From Acidobacteriota bacterium (lineage in GTDB: Bacteria > Acidobacteriota > UBA6911 > RPQK01 > JADFOI01): a stretch of 25,543 nucleotides of DNA. The notes below the pieces were generated by a model, which made no database searches, was not told the origin of the DNA, and saw only the letters and a list, made by a program, of their open reading frames with translations. Below are positions 7,561 to 15,223 of this stretch, piece after piece. The position numbers were made by a program, and so were the translations under genes. The stretch lies in NCBI GenBank assembly GCA_029942065.1, contig JAPYTY010000003.1:1-25543 (forward strand), given 5' to 3'. Each line of letters opens with the position of its first letter. Within the stretch, counting starts at the first letter, position 1.

Positions 7561-10031
7561 AGCGGCTCCTGTTGTTCTTGACGATCGTTTTTCCCGCCCT
7601 GGGTTTTGCCCAGGAGAACCCGCCCGATCGTGCATCGGACACATTCCTTCTGGAGGTTCAGCAGTTGATGCAGGAGGGACGCTACGAAAGGGCGGAACAA
7701 CGCCTTCAGAACGCGCCCGTTGACGATCCTTTTGCCTTGCGGATGCTGCTGGAGCTGGCCCAGCGGCAAGGCCGGGAAGATGAAACCAGCTCTTATGCCC
7801 GCCGGCTGCTTGCCCTGTACCAATCCAGACAGCTTCAGGGCTCCGAGGAAATCGCTCAGGCGGCATACGGTTCCTGGCAACTGGACCAGTTTCAGGATTC
7901 CAACCAGGTTTTCATCGAGGCCCAGCAAACCCCACCCACCACGGTTTCCATGTTCGTCGACTGGGGCCACCTGTACCTCACCAAGTACAACGCTGCCGAG
8001 GCCGAGACCATCTTCCGAGAAGGCATCACGGCAGGCCGGCCGCCTTCGGGCTACTACCGGTGGGGCGTGGATGCCGCCTACGTGGGTATGGCTCAAGCTC
8101 TTGACGCGCAGTTCAAGCCGGGCGTCGAGGAAGCGCTGGACAAGGCGCTGGAATTAAACCCCGACAATCTGGATGCTCGTGTCTTCAAGGCTGTGCTGGC
8201 GCTCAAAAAGAGTCGGTGGAAAGAAGCCGACGATGGTCTGGAGGAGGGGCTGGTACTCAATCCTCGCTATCTTCCCCTGCTGGAGGTCCGGTGTGCTTCC
8301 CACTTCCTTCAGGAACAGACCCGTGCCTTTGAAACGACCCGTGACCAGATTCTGGAGATCAGTCCCAGCAACGGTGACCTTTTTGAAAGACTGGGGGATC
8401 TGGCCGCTTCCCAGAGACGCTTTGATCAGGCCATCGAGTTCTTGCGTCAGGCGTTGGAACTCGATCCTCGACTGGACTCGGCCCGGGCTTCCCTGGGGAT
8501 CAATCTGCTGAGAATGGGCCACGAAGAGGAGGGCACCCAGGTTCTGGAAACGGCCTACTCCAGGGACCCTTTTAACATTTGGACGGTCAACACCCTGCGC
8601 CTGCTGGACAGCTTCGATCAATTCGTCCAGTTCGAAACGCCTCATCTTAACGTCAAGCTTCATCAAAGCGAATCGGCTGCCCTGAGACCCTACGCGGAAG
8701 AACTGGCGGAACGATCTTTGAAAACCCTCCAGCAGAAATACAATCACCAGATTTCCGGCAAGTACGTCTTTGAAATGTACCCCGACCATGCCGACTTTGC
8801 GGTTCGGACGCTCGGGCTTCCCGGTCTCGGGGCCCTGGGTGCCACTTTTGGAAGAATCGTGGCCATGGATTCGCCTTCCGCTCGTCCCAGGGGAGAGTTT
8901 CACTGGGGCTCAACCCTGTGGCACGAGATGGCCCACGTGGTGACGTTGTCATTGAGCAAGGACAAGGTTCCACGGTGGTTCACCGAAGGGATTTCGATGA
9001 TGGAGGAACGCCAGGCAGGGGCCGGATGGGGAGATGCCTTGAACGTTGGCTTTGTCAGGGCCTACCAGAACGATGCCCTGCTTCCGCTTGCCGATCTAAA
9101 CTCGGGCTTCGAACAGCCGAAGAACCCCCAGCAGCTGACCCTGAGCTACTTCCAGGCAGGTTGGGTCTGTGAGTTTCTGGCTCTTCAATATGGGTTCGAC
9201 AAGATCACAGCCATGCTGGTGGCCTTCGGGGAGGAGGCCACCACCGAGGAGGTCTTCCAGCAGGTTCTGGGAGCTTCCATCGAAGAAGTGGACCAGCAGT
9301 TCCGTGAAGAGCTGGATGCAACCCTCCAACCTTTGACCCAGTACCTGAAGGAACTCTCCGGTTCGCCGCTGGAGGGCGTCCTCGGCGGAGAACTCCACCC
9401 CACCCCGGAGGACAGCCAGCCGGATCTGGCCGCCCTGGAAAGAGCGTGGCTGGGCAATCCCGACAATCACTTCTTGACCCTGCAACTGGGAACCACGCTC
9501 AAGACCCTGGGTCGTCTCGAGGAAGCGCTCCCCTATCTTGAGAAAGCCCTCGAGCTGTTCCCTACCCATGCGGATCTAGCCAGTCCCTATGCCCTTCTTT
9601 CTGAAATCCATGAGGAATTGGGTCAAGGGGATGCGGCCCTTGAAATGAGGCGACGCTGGTGGCAGGCTCGCCCCATGTACATAGAGAACGCCCACAAACT
9701 GGCGGACCTGCTCTCCAGCCGGGAGCGACACGACGAAGCGGCCCAGGTTCTGGAAGAAGTGATGTACCTGGATCCGTTTCAGGCGGAAACCCATGAGCGG
9801 TTGGGGGATATCTATTTCGAAACCGATCATTTCGATAAAGCGGTCCGTGAATCGGAAGTCTTTTTGAGCCTGGCCTCTGTTGATTTAGCCACCGCTCACT
9901 ATAAATTGGCCCGGGCGCTCTTGCAGGCTGGCAATGCGGAGACTTCTCGAACCCATGTTCTTCTCTCACTGGAAATTGCACCCAGCTACCAGGAGGCCCA
10001 GAAGCTTTTACTCCAGCTGGTTCGAAGATGA
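7557..10031 (+). CDS. secreted TPR protein with gluzincin-type metallopeptidase domain
   Basis: Has 824 residues. The GTG start overlaps the previous TGA (GTGA), with GGAGGCGG about 12 nt upstream. A signal peptide (LLLFLTIVFPALGFAQ) predicts export. Tetratricopeptide repeats cover about 30-350, for instance RRFDQAIEFLRQALELDP. The middle contains a peptidase MA-like domain with HEMAH at 456-460 and the third ligand Glu477 in RWFTEGIS, the HExxH...E arrangement of gluzincins with catalytic Glu457. A second TPR block covers about 620-824 (GRLEEALPYLEKALELFP and others). Zinc binding and activity look intact. The double TPR flanks suggest a scaffold that presents the protease to partner proteins. 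The pairing with the adjacent peptidase-like gene is coupled by overlap, so both products are probably made together. Confidence 0.88.
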   Translation: MKRLLLFLTIVFPALGFAQENPPDRASDTFLLEVQQLMQEGRYERAEQRLQNAPVDDPFALRMLLELAQRQGREDETSSYARRLLALYQSRQLQGSEEIAQAAYGSWQLDQFQDSNQVFIEAQQTPPTTVSMFVDWGHLYLTKYNAAEAETIFREGITAGRPPSGYYRWGVDAAYVGMAQALDAQFKPGVEEALDKALELNPDNLDARVFKAVLALKKSRWKEADDGLEEGLVLNPRYLPLLEVRCASHFLQEQTRAFETTRDQILEISPSNGDLFERLGDLAASQRRFDQAIEFLRQALELDPRLDSARASLGINLLRMGHEEEGTQVLETAYSRDPFNIWTVNTLRLLDSFDQFVQFETPHLNVKLHQSESAALRPYAEELAERSLKTLQQKYNHQISGKYVFEMYPDHADFAVRTLGLPGLGALGATFGRIVAMDSPSARPRGEFHWGSTLWHEMAHVVTLSLSKDKVPRWFTEGISMMEERQAGAGWGDALNVGFVRAYQNDALLPLADLNSGFEQPKNPQQLTLSYFQAGWVCEFLALQYGFDKITAMLVAFGEEATTEEVFQQVLGASIEEVDQQFREELDATLQPLTQYLKELSGSPLEGVLGGELHPTPEDSQPDLAALERAWLGNPDNHFLTLQLGTTLKTLGRLEEALPYLEKALELFPTHADLASPYALLSEIHEELGQGDAALEMRRRWWQARPMYIENAHKLADLLSSRERHDEAAQVLEEVMYLDPFQAETHERLGDIYFETDHFDKAVRESEVFLSLASVDLATAHYKLARALLQAGNAETSRTHVLLSLEIAPSYQEAQKLLLQLVRR

Positions 10032-10777
10032 GACAGGTGCTGTTTCTTAGTTTAGCCTTTTTGACTCTCTGGAGTACCTCGGTTTCCCTGCTGAGCCTCG
10101 ATAAACCACCTCCCGAGGCAGACCCCAACGATCCGAACCTGTTCCAGTTCGTGCGCGTCCGCTACAACGGATACGTGAACTTTCTCGGTTCGCAACGATG
10201 GGGCCCCCCGCCCTGGGCCCATGACTATCCTCGGGCCGAACGCAACCTGCTGCAGATTTTGCAGGAAATCACCTCCCTGGAAACCACTTCTGACTCCTAT
10301 CTGGTTCTGGATCTGGACGACCCGGAGATCATGAACTACCCCTTTCTCTATGTGAGCGAGCCCGGCTACTGGAACATCACGGAGGAGGAAGCCGCCAATT
10401 TGCGCCAGTATCTACTGAGGGGAGGTTTTGTCGTTTTTGATGATTTTCGCGGAGAAGGCGAGTTGAAGAACCTCACCGATGCCATGAAGAAGGTCTTCCC
10501 CGAATCCAGCTTCCAGCTTTTGACGGCTGATCAGCCCATCTTCCACTGCTTTTACGATATCGACAATCTGGATATGATACCGCCTTATGATGTCCCCGGA
10601 CCGCCCCAGTTTTACGGCTTGTTCGACGCCTACAACCGCCTGGTGGCCGTGGCCAATTACAACAATGACATTGGAGACTACTGGGAGTGGGCGGATGATT
10701 CCCTGACCCCTATTGATCTGTCCAACGAAGCCTTCAAATTTGGGGTCAATTACGTTATTTATGGAACGACGCATTGA
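10028..10777 (+). CDS. DUF4159 family protein
   Basis: Has 249 residues; the ATGA overlap with the previous stop shows translational coupling. A signal peptide covers about 1-22 (VLFLSLAFLTLWSTSVSLL). The mature part starts with FQFVRVRYNGY and contains RAERNLLQILQEIT, YPFLYVSEPGYWNITEEEAANLRQYLLRGGFVVFDDF and the terminal KFGVNYVIYGTTH, the usual DUF4159 pattern with an amidotransferase-like alpha/beta fold. No catalytic residues are known for the family. DUF4159 domains are often found alone or fused to BatA-like proteins in MoxR operons, so an accessory envelope role is the best guess. Confidence 0.88.
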   Translation: MRQVLFLSLAFLTLWSTSVSLLSLDKPPPEADPNDPNLFQFVRVRYNGYVNFLGSQRWGPPPWAHDYPRAERNLLQILQEITSLETTSDSYLVLDLDDPEIMNYPFLYVSEPGYWNITEEEAANLRQYLLRGGFVVFDDFRGEGELKNLTDAMKKVFPESSFQLLTADQPIFHCFYDIDNLDMIPPYDVPGPPQFYGLFDAYNRLVAVANYNNDIGDYWEWADDSLTPIDLSNEAFKFGVNYVIYGTTH

Positions 10778-10940
10778 ACGCCCTCTGGGCGTAGAGAAAA
10801 AGAGCAGCGCGCTTACGCGCGCAGAGAAAAAAGAGAACGCGCTTCGCGCCCGGTTCTCCATGCCGAGCCTCAGCGAGGCATTTCTCCACGTGGAGCCTGA
10901 GCGACACGTTTCTCTGCCGAGCGCAAGCGAGGCGTTCTCC
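10778..10940. repeat. intercistronic hairpin array 2
   Basis: Six hairpins in a row start at the base after the stop codon: ACGCCC/GGGCGT (10778-10792), GCGCGC-TTAC-GCGCGC (10807-10822), GCGC/GCGC (10839-10849), ATGCC/GGCAT (10860-10881), ACGTG/CACGT (10888-10909) and GCC/GGC (10916-10933). The first three are separated by AGAGAA-type spacers and the last three by TTCTCC-type spacers, the reverse complement. The last three share a loop of the form GAGCsnnAGCGA. The moxR Shine-Dalgarno GAGGAG follows at 11002-11007. Confidence 0.85.
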
Positions 10941-11013
10941 AGGTTGGACGGCAGCAGAATTCGACGAAAAAAGAGTTCAAAAATAGAACAGTAGAGCCAT
11001 AGAGGAGACGACA

Positions 11014-12039
11014 ATGGAAGACGTTACTCAAGCTGAAGAGCCCGGGATACAGAAGTCGGTCGAAGCCATGCTGGATTCGCAAAAGCGAATCCTCGAGGAA
11101 CTGCGAAAGGTAATCGTTGGTCAGGACGAGGTGATCGAGCAGGTTCTGATTTCGCTGTACGTGGGAGGCCATTGCCTGATCACGGGATTTCCGGGACTGG
11201 CAAAAACCCTTCTGGTCAGGAGCATTTCCCAAACCCTGGGACTGCGCTTCAAACGGATTCAGTTCACTCCCGATCTCATGCCCACCGACATCACCGGAAC
11301 CGAGATCATCGAGGAAGATCCTGCCACGGGCCGCCGCAAACTGGAGTTTGTGAAGGGTCCTATTTTTGCCAATGTCATCCTGGCGGATGAGATCAACCGG
11401 ACCCCGCCCAAGACCCAGGCGGCCTTGCTGGAAGCCATGCAGGAAAGGGAGGTAACGGCAAGGGGCATCACCTACCAACTGGATCCGCCGTTCTTCGTTC
11501 TCGCCACCCAGAACCCGATTGAACTGGAGGGAACCTACCCCCTGCCGGAGGCCCAGCTGGATCGCTTCATGTTCAACATTGTGATCGACTACCTGCCTGC
11601 GGACCAGGAGGTCCAGGTGGTCCAGCAGACCACCGGAGAAGTCCCGAAGACGATCGAACAGGTGGTCTCGGGTGAGGAAATCCTGAGCTTTCAGGGGCTG
11701 GTCAAAAAAATCCCCGCCAATGAAGAGGTCCTGAATTATGCCGTTCGACTCACGGGGGCCTCCCGCCCCGGAAACGACTCCGCGCCTGATTTTATCGGGG
11801 ATTGGATCCGCTATGGCGCCTCTCTGAGAGCCTCCCAGTTCATGGTACTGGGAGGAAAGGTCCGAGCCCTGCTGCAGGGACGCCTGACCGTGTCAATAGA
11901 GGATATTCGAGCGCTGGCCAAACCGGTGCTTCGCCACCGTATCCTGACCAACTTCCATGCCGAGTCCGAGGGGGTCACAACCGACCAGGTCATCGAAAAA
12001 CTGCTGGAGTCCATCTCGGCTCCCGAATCCGGGCTTTAG
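11014..12039 (+). CDS. moxR: MoxR-family AAA+ ATPase
   Basis: Has 341 residues, typical length. Walker A is GFPGLAKT at 58-65 (Lys64), Walker B is VILADEIN at 121-128 (Asp125, Glu126), sensor 1 is in ATQNP at 164-168, and Arg184 in AQLDRFMF fits the arginine finger region. The C-terminal helical lid covers about 230-335. MoxR ATPases act as chaperones that mature or remodel VWA-containing partners encoded beside them, which fits three VWA-type neighbours here (770-residue protein, DUF58 protein and BatA-like protein). It has a good Shine-Dalgarno 6 nt before the ATG. The stop is 5 nt from the next start, so the pair is likely co-translated. Confidence 0.96.
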   Translation: MEDVTQAEEPGIQKSVEAMLDSQKRILEELRKVIVGQDEVIEQVLISLYVGGHCLITGFPGLAKTLLVRSISQTLGLRFKRIQFTPDLMPTDITGTEIIEEDPATGRRKLEFVKGPIFANVILADEINRTPPKTQAALLEAMQEREVTARGITYQLDPPFFVLATQNPIELEGTYPLPEAQLDRFMFNIVIDYLPADQEVQVVQQTTGEVPKTIEQVVSGEEILSFQGLVKKIPANEEVLNYAVRLTGASRPGNDSAPDFIGDWIRYGASLRASQFMVLGGKVRALLQGRLTVSIEDIRALAKPVLRHRILTNFHAESEGVTTDQVIEKLLESISAPESGL

Positions 12040-12044
12040 TCTTT

Positions 12045-12944
12045 ATGAGAGCTTCCGCTTCCAACCGTTTCATCGATCCCCAGGTCCTGTCTCGCATCCG
12101 GGATCTTGAACTGGTTGCCAAAACCGTGGTGGAAGGTTTTCTCACCGGATTGCATCATTCCCCTTACCACGGCTTCAGTCTGGACTTCGTGGAATACCGG
12201 GAGTACGCACCCGGCGATGATCTTCGGCGGGTGGACTGGAACGTTTTTGGAAGAACCGACCGCTACTATATGAAGAAGTACGAAGGGGACACCAACACTC
12301 AGCTCCACATCCTGCTGGATGTGAGCCGGAGCATGGGTTTCAGCAGCCACCAGGTTTCCAAGCTCGACTATGCTCGCTTTCTGGCAGCCTCCCTGGCCTA
12401 CCTGGCGATGCGGCAAAAGGATGCCGCCGGAATCATGTCCTTCAATGTCGACATGGTCAGCCACGTTCCTCCCCGCACCCAGCAAGGTCATTTCTTCACT
12501 CTCCTGAAACATCTGGAAACCCTGGAAATGGTAGGGAAAACGGACATCCTGGGAGCCATTGAGAAGATTACTCATCTGGTCCGCAGAAGAGCCCTGGTGG
12601 TCTTGATCAGCGATTTCTATCAGGACATCGACAAGATTGCCAAGGCCCTGCGCTTTTTCCACTTTCGGGGAAACGATGTGATCCTGTTTCACATTCTGGA
12701 TCCGGCTGAACTGGAGATGCCTTTCTCAGGTATTTCAACGCTGGAGGATATGGAAACCCAGGAATCCCTCCCCTATTCTCCGGAGCACTCACGCAGTGAG
12801 TACCTCAACCTTCTTGAAGGACATATCGAGGGGCTGAAAAAGGAGTGCCGGAGCATCCACATCGATTATGAAATGCTGAACACCGAAAAAGCCCTGGACC
12901 AGGCACTGCACCGCTATCTGTCGGTGAGGGAGAAAAGATATTGA
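12045..12944 (+). CDS. DUF58 domain protein (VWA-like, MoxR partner)
   Basis: Has 299 residues. The frame is open from 11802 inside moxR, but the family N-terminus begins with the residues after the ATG at 12045 (DPQVLSRIRDLELVAKTVVEG). The DUF58 signature YAPGDDLRRVDWNVFGRTD is at 54-72. It is followed by a VWA-like fold with the metal site DVSRS at 92-96. There is no membrane helix, so this is the short cytoplasmic form. DUF58 proteins are almost always encoded next to MoxR and are presumed substrates or partners of it. No strong Shine-Dalgarno precedes it, so translation probably depends on moxR termination 5 nt upstream. Confidence 0.94.
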   Translation: MRASASNRFIDPQVLSRIRDLELVAKTVVEGFLTGLHHSPYHGFSLDFVEYREYAPGDDLRRVDWNVFGRTDRYYMKKYEGDTNTQLHILLDVSRSMGFSSHQVSKLDYARFLAASLAYLAMRQKDAAGIMSFNVDMVSHVPPRTQQGHFFTLLKHLETLEMVGKTDILGAIEKITHLVRRRALVVLISDFYQDIDKIAKALRFFHFRGNDVILFHILDPAELEMPFSGISTLEDMETQESLPYSPEHSRSEYLNLLEGHIEGLKKECRSIHIDYEMLNTEKALDQALHRYLSVREKRY

Positions 12945-13125
12945 ACCCTGAGCTAGCGCTCAGGGTAGAGAAGGGGAGAAGAAGAGAAGCGCGCTAACGC
13001 GCGCCGAGAAAGGGAGAAGCTTCTCCACGTGGAGCGCAGCGACACGTTTATCCACGCGGAACGAAGTGACGCGTTTATCCACGCCGAGCGTAGGCGAGGC
13101 GTTTCTCCGAGCGAAGCGAGAAATT
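12945..13125. repeat. intercistronic hairpin array 3
   Basis: It begins on the base after the stop with ACCCTGAGC-TAGC-GCTCAGGGT (12945-12966), followed by GCGCGC-TAAC-GCGCGC (12989-13004). Three consecutive units follow: ACGTG/CACGT (13027-13047), ACGCG/CGCGT (13054-13074) and ACGCC/GGCGT (13081-13102). The three stems differ but each change is compensated. Loops are GAGCGCAGCGA, GAACGAAGTGA and GAGCGTAGGCGA, and spacers are TTATCC or TTCTCC. A last hairpin, TTTCTC/GAGAAA (13102-13123), ends 2 nt before the next start codon. Confidence 0.88.
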
Positions 13126-15189
13126 ATGACCTTTTTAGCACCACTATTCCTGCTGGCTACCGTTGCAATTGGAGTCCCCATCTATCTGCACCTGGTCCAG
13201 CGGGAAAAAATCAAACGCACCCCGTTCGCTTCCCTGATGTTCGTGGGGAAAATCCCCATCAAGGAACTACACAAGCGGCGGTTGACTCACCTCTTGTTAC
13301 TTTTTTTGCGCTGCCTCGGCCTGATTCTCCTGGTCACGGCCTTTGGCCGGCCCGTGATCACGGCCTTGTGGCTCAACCAGGTCAATCCGCTGGCCGCCAC
13401 CTCGGTGGTCATCCTGATCGACCACTCCATGAGCATGTCTCCCGAACCGGTCTGGGAACTGGCCCTCGAGGCCGCCGAAAAAAAAATCGATTCTCTGGAT
13501 CAGGCCGACGAGGCACTGATTGTGCAGTTCGGTGAAACAGCCGAAGCTCTTTCCGGGTGGGATGACTCTCCGGACCGGTTGAGACAGGCTCTTCGCCAGC
13601 GAGCCGCGCCTTCCTGGGAGTCCACCTCCTACATCGAAGCCCTCAGGATCGCGGTGGATCAACTGGAGGATGCCCGAAACAGCCGAAAACAGATCTACCT
13701 GATCACCGATTTACAGAGTGCGGGGATGGCGGCTGCCGGGGGCTGGCGAGTCCCGCCCGAGGTTGTGGTTGAAATCGAAACCATCCCCGGGGAACCAACC
13801 AACCTCTTCGTAGAGGAAGTCCGTGTGGAACGCGATGTCTTTACCGACCAGTACCCACACACCATCCTGGCTCGAGTCAGAAGCGACTCCGAACAACCCG
13901 TGGAAGGCGAAGCCCAGCTCTTTTTAGAAGGGCAGCTCATCAATCGAGCGGAGTTCAAAACAAGCACCGAAGGCACCGTCAACCTGACCTTTAAACCCTT
14001 TGAGCTGGAAGAGGGAATTTCTCGCGGAAAGATCGTGCTGGAACCTTCCGATGCCCTGACCGATGACAACGTTTTTTACTTCGTGGTGGAACGACAACAA
14101 CCCCGTCAGATCAGGGTCCTCCAGGAAGGCAACGCCTCTTCCTCCTTCTATCTGGAAAATGCCCTGACCTCAGGAGAAAACCTGCCCTTCAAAGTTGAGG
14201 TCTCCGCCCAGCTGCCCTCCGGCACCCTCGACCCTGCAGTGACACCTCTGGTGATCATCAACGATCTCGCCCGCCCACCCCGAGCCTCCGGTTTTGAAAC
14301 CTACCTGGAGGCAGGCGGAGGTCTGGTAGTGATCCTCAGCAATAACGTTCAAGCTGGGAACTACAACCGGGAATGGGAAGACCTGTTGCCGGTGGAGCTC
14401 CTGGAACGCAACTTCGTTCGGCAACAGGACAAGCCCTTCACTTCCATCACCGAAGTGAACTGGGATCATCCCATTTTTTTCATCTTCCAGGATCTTCACA
14501 AGGCGGCGGTCGCCAGCACCCAGTTTTACGGCTACTGGCGGATGTCTCCCCGAGAGAATGCCACCGTCCTGGCTCGCTTTGACGAAGGGGATCCTGCCCT
14601 GATCGAAAGGGCGGTGGGAAAGGGGAAGGTGATCGTCTTTGCCTCCTCGCTTGATCCGGTCTGGACGGATTTTCCCTTGCGAAGTGCCTACGTTCCCTTC
14701 TGGTATCGCCTCGCCCAGTACACCGCCAGCTGGCAAAGCACTCCCGCAGCTCTGCGCATCAATCGCGTCTTGCCGGTAGAAGCCCCCGCCGGGGAAGGGG
14801 CGGGCGGATCCGGGTCCTGGAACGTGATTGATCCGAAAGGTCAGCGGGTACTCGGTCTGGACCAGGACAACCCGGACTTCATTCAGTTGAAAATGCCGGG
14901 CTACTATGAGGTTCGAAGCAACAAGAAGACCGACTGGGTGGCCGTGAATACTCCGCCGGAGGAGTCTGATCTTTCACCCGTTTCACTGGAGGAGTTTCAG
15001 GCGGTGTTCGTGCCCCTTGAAGGTCGTGCTGAGCAGTCGAGCCTGGAAGCATCGGTCCTGGAGAGGGACCGCCAACAGTCGCTTTGGTGGCTCCTGCTGG
15101 TGGTTGCTTCTCTTGTGTTCCTGACCGAATGGTGGGTTGCCAATCGGTCTCCCAGACCGGGAATGCTGCAGGAAAACACAGGTTTGTGA
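13126..15189 (+). CDS. BatA-like VWA membrane protein
   Basis: Has 687 residues. The frame is open to 13066, but those codons lie in the hairpin array; the start MTFLAPLFLLATVAIGVPIYLHL is the classic BatA membrane-anchor N-terminus. A second helix lies at about 54-75. The VWA domain has a full metal site: DHSMS at 99-103, Thr168 and Asp195 in YLITDLQS. After a beta linker comes an amidotransferase-like domain from about 329 to 560 without a nucleophile Cys, then a C-terminal helix (LWWLLLVVASLVFLTEWWVA). The architecture repeats that of the 770-residue protein at the head of the operon. The only Shine-Dalgarno-like bases (GCGAG) are inside the last hairpin of array 3. It probably acts at the inner membrane with MoxR and DUF58. 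Confidence 0.9.
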   Translation: MTFLAPLFLLATVAIGVPIYLHLVQREKIKRTPFASLMFVGKIPIKELHKRRLTHLLLLFLRCLGLILLVTAFGRPVITALWLNQVNPLAATSVVILIDHSMSMSPEPVWELALEAAEKKIDSLDQADEALIVQFGETAEALSGWDDSPDRLRQALRQRAAPSWESTSYIEALRIAVDQLEDARNSRKQIYLITDLQSAGMAAAGGWRVPPEVVVEIETIPGEPTNLFVEEVRVERDVFTDQYPHTILARVRSDSEQPVEGEAQLFLEGQLINRAEFKTSTEGTVNLTFKPFELEEGISRGKIVLEPSDALTDDNVFYFVVERQQPRQIRVLQEGNASSSFYLENALTSGENLPFKVEVSAQLPSGTLDPAVTPLVIINDLARPPRASGFETYLEAGGGLVVILSNNVQAGNYNREWEDLLPVELLERNFVRQQDKPFTSITEVNWDHPIFFIFQDLHKAAVASTQFYGYWRMSPRENATVLARFDEGDPALIERAVGKGKVIVFASSLDPVWTDFPLRSAYVPFWYRLAQYTASWQSTPAALRINRVLPVEAPAGEGAGGSGSWNVIDPKGQRVLGLDQDNPDFIQLKMPGYYEVRSNKKTDWVAVNTPPEESDLSPVSLEEFQAVFVPLEGRAEQSSLEASVLERDRQQSLWWLLLVVASLVFLTEWWVANRSPRPGMLQENTGL

Positions 15190-15223
15190 CAGATAGCGGG
15201 CTCATAGTATGATGGGAGAAATC

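Noticed and set aside
6928..7866. Minus-strand 312-codon ORF
   Set aside because: Lies opposite the pseudocaspase and TPR-peptidase genes; composition is low-complexity and no family is recognisable.
11802..12044. 81-codon extension of the DUF58 frame
   Set aside because: Overlaps the end of moxR in another frame and shows no DUF58 similarity; ATG at 12045 fits the family start.
12945..13125. CRISPR array
   Set aside because: Units are short palindromes with near-constant loops and spacers of 6 bp; there are no unique spacers of 30 bp or more and no cas genes.
13066..13125. 20-codon N-terminal extension of the BatA-like protein
   Set aside because: Consists of hairpin-array sequence; the family N-terminus starts exactly at 13126.
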